NCBI GenBank assembly: GCA_963599445.1
Contig: CAVBWZ010000003.1
Span: forward strand, 62,001 to 126,000
Direction of reading: 5' to 3'
DNA: 64,000 nucleotides
Origin: UBA9732 sp963599445
Lineage (GTDB): Bacteria > Spirochaetota > Spirochaetia > Sphaerochaetales > Sphaerochaetaceae
Shown: piece after piece, positions 60,261-64,000 of the stretch
Numbering within the stretch: the first letter of the stretch is position 1
Layout: every line of letters starts with the position of its first letter
Translations under genes and position numbers: made by a program
The notes under the pieces: generated by a model
The model's database searches: none
Told to the model about the DNA's origin: nothing
What the model saw: the letters and a program-made list of their open reading frames with translations, nothing else

Positions 60261-61800
60261 TCAACGAGGATACTTAGATGAATCGAAGATATAGTCGCAG
60301 TAGTATCCTTCATTGGAGGAAGACTCAAACTTGAAGGTGCGGTCTTCGATTGTCTGAAGATTCTCATCAAGGATGGAAACGTTGACCATAATGATGTAGG
60401 TTTCATCTTCATGGGTTTCAATCTCCACTCGACCTGAAATCCTTACAGGGATTTCATGAAGAACTGTACCTGAACCATCCATTATGGAAACCGCATAGCA
60501 TAGGTCGTTGAAACCACGCCAATCGCTGGAATTTCCCTTGTAATCAAAGGAATGACCGCCTCCGTAGAGTCCAACAGACCCTTCTATTGTGTAGTCTGTA
60601 CCAGCCTTCAATCCAACATCTTTGTTGTCCTTGTAGCTGTAGTATTTTTGACCAGCGATTTCATAATATGGAACACTTCCAAAGGAATCGGTCTCGCCTA
60701 GAACCAAAAGCATAATCTCAAATAGGTACTCGTCTGTGTTTTTAGCGTCTTCGAACATATTCTCAAGGTCCGGCAGACCTCCATCTTTTATGCCGCTAAA
60801 GATTCCAACAAGAGGGAACATGGAGTATATCCTGCCTTCCATATCTTCAGTGGCAGGAAGATAATACGCAGCATACAAAGTGACGTCTCCAGAGATTCCA
60901 TCACTGAAATCAAAGGATTCACCATCCTTCGTCCTCCATTCAATGAATCCAGCAGTCCCCTCCTTTGTAGGAGCCTCAGGTTCAATTGCCTCGTAGCCAT
61001 GTTTTACCTTTTGAGGAGGAACAGGTGTACCACCTTTTGAGTTAAACGTAACCGTGTAGAGCAAATTGCGTACGTAATCACCATAGATGATTCTGCTCTT
61101 TTCCGAGTCATACCTAAAGGTTGGACGCTCTGCACCATCGAACGAAAAGTCAAGTGTGTAGGAAGATTCTTCGTCCGTATACCACTCGTTATCTTCTTCG
61201 TCATAATAGACTCCAACCACCAGCTTTGCGCTGAATCTGACATCTATTGTGTAGACAACTGGAGAAGATATCTCCACGGAGAAGGAAAGGTTCTTCAACT
61301 CAACAGTCTTGGTTTTTGAGACTTCATCACGTTTGGAGCTGAAGGATTCAATCTTCAGACCTTTAATATCATAGACACCCTCGACGATGTTGTTTTCGTC
61401 TCCGGAGTCCTCATAGTATTTGTTTCCATCGATTTCAATATAGAGGTCATCGTCAAAGGAATCGGACTTTCCTTCCTTTGCAAAAGCCAAAGCTAGGAAT
61501 ATTGAGTTAACGTACTCGTTCCACTCTTCATCGGTCTTATAATAGGAATCCTCACCTTCAGGTCGAGGCCAGAAAAGCTTTAAATAATCGGATGTAGCAG
61601 GAACTTCCTCATCCAAACCGCAGAAGTCAACGAAGTCAAAGACCTGTCGGCACACCCTCAGGTCGGATTCCTTTGAAGGGTCTATGGGTGAAAAATCCTC
61701 ACTCTCCCTCTGGGGGGGGGGTAGGTTCGTTCTTGCAGGACACAAACGCACCTACAAGTACCAGTAAAAGCAACAATACAATAGAAATCCCTTTCTTCAT
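60261..61800 (-). CDS. Phase-variable lipoprotein with InlB-type repeat, out of frame as sequenced
   Basis: From ATG 61800 (GGAGG upstream) a lipoprotein signal (MKKGISIVLLLLLVLVGAF, lipobox FVSC) is read into ten C (complement of 61712-61721) and meets a stop at 61699-61701 after 33 residues. The long downstream frame, about 490 residues to 60261, is in the +1 frame and has no signal peptide of its own. With nine C the two would join, so this is a phase-OFF gene. The long frame contains an InlB-B/Listeria-Bacteroides repeat (FNSKGGTPVPPQKVKHGYE, YAAYY) and is a paralogue of the next gene upstream. Confidence 0.85.
61712..61721 (-). repeat. Poly-G/C(10) tract, phase OFF
   Basis: Ten G on the plus strand followed by TAGG. 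Nine would restore the frame of the lipoprotein. Confidence 0.9.
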
Positions 61801-61818
61801 TGCAAGCCTCCAAATCTA

Positions 61819-63588
61819 TCACTTTTCATTTTCTGGTTTTATCACATAGGAAAACACCTTGGATTCCTGGGAATATTCAGCTGAAGCTTTGACTGTAACC
61901 CTTACATCATAGATCCCTTCGTATACAGGAGGGTCCTCCGTATAGAAAAAGTCAGAATCATCTACTTTTTTGTACTCTATCTTTATGGACCCGTTACCTT
62001 CATAGGAGAACCAATCACTAGAAATTTCAATTGGGAAACCTGTGCATGTACTAGAAAGCTCGACCCCATCTTTGAGAGAAATGTTTCTTGGTTTCAATGA
62101 TTCATCCTGTGGGATGTCAATGACATAATCACCATAATAGAGTTTCAAATCAATGAGATAACCTTTCAAAAGAGGAAACTCCACACCGCCCAAAGTCAAG
62201 GAAAGCTCAAAACGATCGGGTTCTTTTCTTTTGTCAAAATGAATTTTCAACATACAGTCGAACGACACGTCCACCGAGTACTCGACAGGATCCATTATCC
62301 TGACTGTATACCTCATATCCTTTATTTCATAGGTCGCGACATTCCCGTCTTCCACTGCAATGGCACACAACTCCAAGAAATCGTCTTCAATGTTGTAGTT
62401 CGTACCAGACACAAGCCCGATATCCTTGTCGTCTTTTGAACTGTAGTACTTATTGCCATCAATCTCCAAATATGCAGGCGAGAAGAATCCATCCCTTTTG
62501 CCTACGAGATGCAGCATCATTTCAAAAAGACGTTCAGGTGCGTCGGACAAGTCATAAAATATGTCAGTCGCCCTACCATTTTCGACTCTTGCGTCTTGGG
62601 TTTGTATATAAGTCAGCATATTTGCAAAGGAAAGCATCGAAAATGCTTTGTTCTCGATTTCTTTCGTTGGAGTCAGGTAATAGGAAGCATACAAGGTGAT
62701 GTCCTCGAAGACTTCATTATTGAAGTCGAAGGCTTCACCATCCTTCGTCCTCCACCCGATGAAACCGGAAGTCCCTTCCTTGGTTGGGTTTTCAGGTTTC
62801 TTGACCTTATTTCCCATTTCCACGCTTTGCGATGGAACAGTGGTACCACCGTTGGAATCGAACGTCACTGTACACATCAGGCTTCGCACATACGAACCAT
62901 AATAGTACTTGGACTCAGATGCATCGAACCTCAAGGTAGGCTTCTTTACGCCATCCACGGTCAATTCCAATATGTAGGAATCTTCGAGGTCAGGAATCCA
63001 TTCACCTTTTTCAGGTTCCTCACCCGCAATATATCTCGCATGGGCAGAGAGCTTTGCGCTTATCCTGACATCTATGTCAAGTTCGAATGGAGCCGAAATT
63101 CTAAAAGTATAAGAAAGGTCATTGACTTCAATGGTCTTCGTCTTTGTCGTTTCGTCTACAACATTGGAATATGAACCAACGCTGAAGTTCGCAATCTCAT
63201 AGGAATCAAGGCCAAGTTCGCTTGAAGCAGGGTCTGGGAAATACTTCCGGCCATCATGTTCTATATAGAAATCGTCCAATGGAGAATCGGCGTTTCCCTT
63301 CAATGCAGCCGTCAGCCAGAAGAACATTTCCGCAGCACCTTCTTCTCCTACCTCAGATGGAAATAGATCAGCGGCACATGAAACAGTCTCCTTGGTTACA
63401 TCGAATTCACCCAACATAAGTGAAACAATGATCGACCTTGAAATTCCCATGTTATCCCCTGCTTCTATAAGATCTTCCGGCTCAATTGGCCCTGGGGGGG
63501 GGTAGGAAGGGTCTTTGTCGCAGGCAACGGCGAAAAGGCAGCACATAACAGCCACCAAGGCGAGCAGAAAAATGTTCGTCTTCTTCAT
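61819..63588 (-). CDS. Phase-variable lipoprotein with InlB-type repeat, in frame
   Basis: 589 residues. Signal MKKTNIFLLALVAVMCCLFA with lipobox AVAC at residue 23, then a Pro run coded by nine C (63494-63502 complement). The protein has a first domain (about 40-190), an InlB-B repeat (FDSNGGTTVPSQSVEMGNK to ITLYASYY), a repeat of the first domain, and the C-terminal domain shared with the small lipoprotein at 59896. AGGGG precedes the start. A surface role is likely; ligand unknown. Confidence 0.88.
   Translation of the reverse strand: MKKTNIFLLALVAVMCCLFAVACDKDPSYPPPGPIEPEDLIEAGDNMGISRSIIVSLMLGEFDVTKETVSCAADLFPSEVGEEGAAEMFFWLTAALKGNADSPLDDFYIEHDGRKYFPDPASSELGLDSYEIANFSVGSYSNVVDETTKTKTIEVNDLSYTFRISAPFELDIDVRISAKLSAHARYIAGEEPEKGEWIPDLEDSYILELTVDGVKKPTLRFDASESKYYYGSYVRSLMCTVTFDSNGGTTVPSQSVEMGNKVKKPENPTKEGTSGFIGWRTKDGEAFDFNNEVFEDITLYASYYLTPTKEIENKAFSMLSFANMLTYIQTQDARVENGRATDIFYDLSDAPERLFEMMLHLVGKRDGFFSPAYLEIDGNKYYSSKDDKDIGLVSGTNYNIEDDFLELCAIAVEDGNVATYEIKDMRYTVRIMDPVEYSVDVSFDCMLKIHFDKRKEPDRFELSLTLGGVEFPLLKGYLIDLKLYYGDYVIDIPQDESLKPRNISLKDGVELSSTCTGFPIEISSDWFSYEGNGSIKIEYKKVDDSDFFYTEDPPVYEGIYDVRVTVKASAEYSQESKVFSYVIKPENEK
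63494..63502 (-). repeat. Poly-G/C(9) tract, phase ON
   Basis: Nine G on the plus strand followed by TAGG, seven residues after the lipobox Cys. Confidence 0.9.
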
Positions 63589-63673
63589 AATGGTTTCCCC
63601 TTTTTTTGGTTTCTTCGTCAGCGGTCATGCAAAGAGCATTCCGCAGCAACAATGTCAATACAACCTCAACAAA

Positions 63674-63703
63674 AGAATAGCATGTAAGTTACAGAGATAT
63701 CAA
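63674..63703 (-). promoter_or_regulatory. Probable promoter of the lipoprotein cluster
   Basis: TTGATA (complement of 63698-63703), 18-base spacer, TATTCT (63674-63679), about 85 bases upstream of the start at 63588. Confidence 0.4.
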
Positions 63704-63762
63704 ACTATTTGATCAAGCCATCAACAACCATCATGTATCCTTTGGACTTCTAATACAGAAAA

Positions 63763-63793
63763 CCTGTTGCAGAAAAGAACTATCTGCAACAGG
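63763..63793 (-). terminator. Terminator of the gene at the right edge
   Basis: CCTGTTGCAGA and TCTGCAACAGG are perfect 11-base arms (63763-63773 and 63783-63793), followed on the minus strand by TTTTCTGT. Confidence 0.8.
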
Positions 63794-63811
63794 CATCATT
63801 TGCACCCTTAG

Positions 63812-64000
63812 CTACTCAACCATTGCGCTGATGTTGGTTTCTGCAAACGGGGTCGATATGGGATCATCGGAGGCCAAAGTCGTCTTGTATGCCTCAAGAG
63901 ATGCCTTGGGAACATATGCCTTTGCGTCCCTATACGCAGCTGGTCTTTGTATCGATGGAGTTGCCTCATCTCCAACATACCTGCCATCTTCAAAATGGAA
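63812..64000 (-). CDS. 3' end of an unrecognised gene (5' part outside window)
   Basis: The minus strand is open from the window edge to a stop at 63812-63814, encoding about 62 residues that begin FHFEDGRYVGDEATPSIQRP and end AETNISAMVE. No domain is recognisable. A clear terminator follows 19 bases later, supporting a real gene end. Confidence 0.65.
   Translation of the reverse strand, partial: FHFEDGRYVGDEATPSIQRPAAYRDAKAYVPKASLEAYKTTLASDDPISTPFAETNISAMVE

Overview
The window reads as about 64 kb of chromosome from a host-associated (gut-type) spirochaete of the Treponema/Sphaerochaeta kind. This is inferred from gene content: an archaeal-type phenylalanyl-tRNA synthetase pair (pheS-pheT), an EF-G of the spirochaete/mitochondrial class, a carD-ispD-ispF operon, LplB/LplC-type sugar ABC permeases, a sodium-pumping oxaloacetate decarboxylase operon, an arginine deiminase and many Sec-exported or lipobox-bearing surface proteins. 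No rRNA was seen. The only tRNA found is tRNA-Cys(GCA).

Layout. 1-4.5 kb: sugar ABC importer (two permeases and a binding protein) and nagB. 4.5-6.5 kb: a left-handed beta-helix acyltransferase-like protein, a KilA-N gene and a 167-bp inverted-repeat element. 6.5-9.6 kb: TatD, Dus and a divergent PurD-like ATP-grasp protein. 9.6-16.1 kb: three stacked exported beta-barrel-like proteins, an acyltransferase and an AAA/DUF4143 ATPase with a 33-bp tandem repeat before its start. 16.2-24.1 kb: uvrC, an SPL-like radical SAM protein, a CAT-fold protein, arcA, rsmE and an oligopeptide-binding protein. 24.2-31.9 kb: an accessory block with a BspA-like leucine-rich lipoprotein, a P-loop protein, RhuM, an ORF6N-domain gene with two ORF6N relics, an XRE regulator and a 722-residue His/Cys repeat lipoprotein. 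32.2-48.2 kb: ispF-ispD-carD, malQ, a RecA-like ATPase, fusA, pheS-pheT, an E1 alpha/beta dehydrogenase pair, AlaX and mgtE. 48.3-56.0 kb: membrane proteins, tRNA-Cys, a DUF1778/GNAT toxin-antitoxin pair, a GH36 alpha-galactosidase, a Nudix hydrolase and Mrp. 56.2-59.9 kb: a second copy of the 167-bp element and oadGAB. 59.9-63.6 kb: three related lipoproteins. The last 190 bases are the 3' end of another gene.

How the genes work together. The sugar importer, nagB, malQ and alpha-galactosidase suggest a saccharolytic life on amino sugars, alpha-glucans and alpha-galactosides. The oad operon, arcA and peptide-binding protein suggest sodium-coupled decarboxylation and amino-acid fermentation.

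The most unusual content is regulatory. Four poly-G/C tracts of 9-10 bases sit where slippage would switch surface genes: one in a barrel signal peptide, one inside a promoter spacer, and two just after the lipobox of paralogous lipoproteins, one of which is out of frame as sequenced. Every KilA-N, RhuM and ORF6N gene, and both ORF6N relics, carries a long inverted repeat about 190-260 bases into the reading frame. In the ORF6N set the arms differ between copies yet stay complementary, and the intact gene has a near-identical copy just before its start codon. Several housekeeping genes have a -10 box only 6-9 bases before an ATG without a Shine-Dalgarno sequence, which suggests leaderless mRNAs. 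A proline-rich upstream reading frame precedes mgtE.
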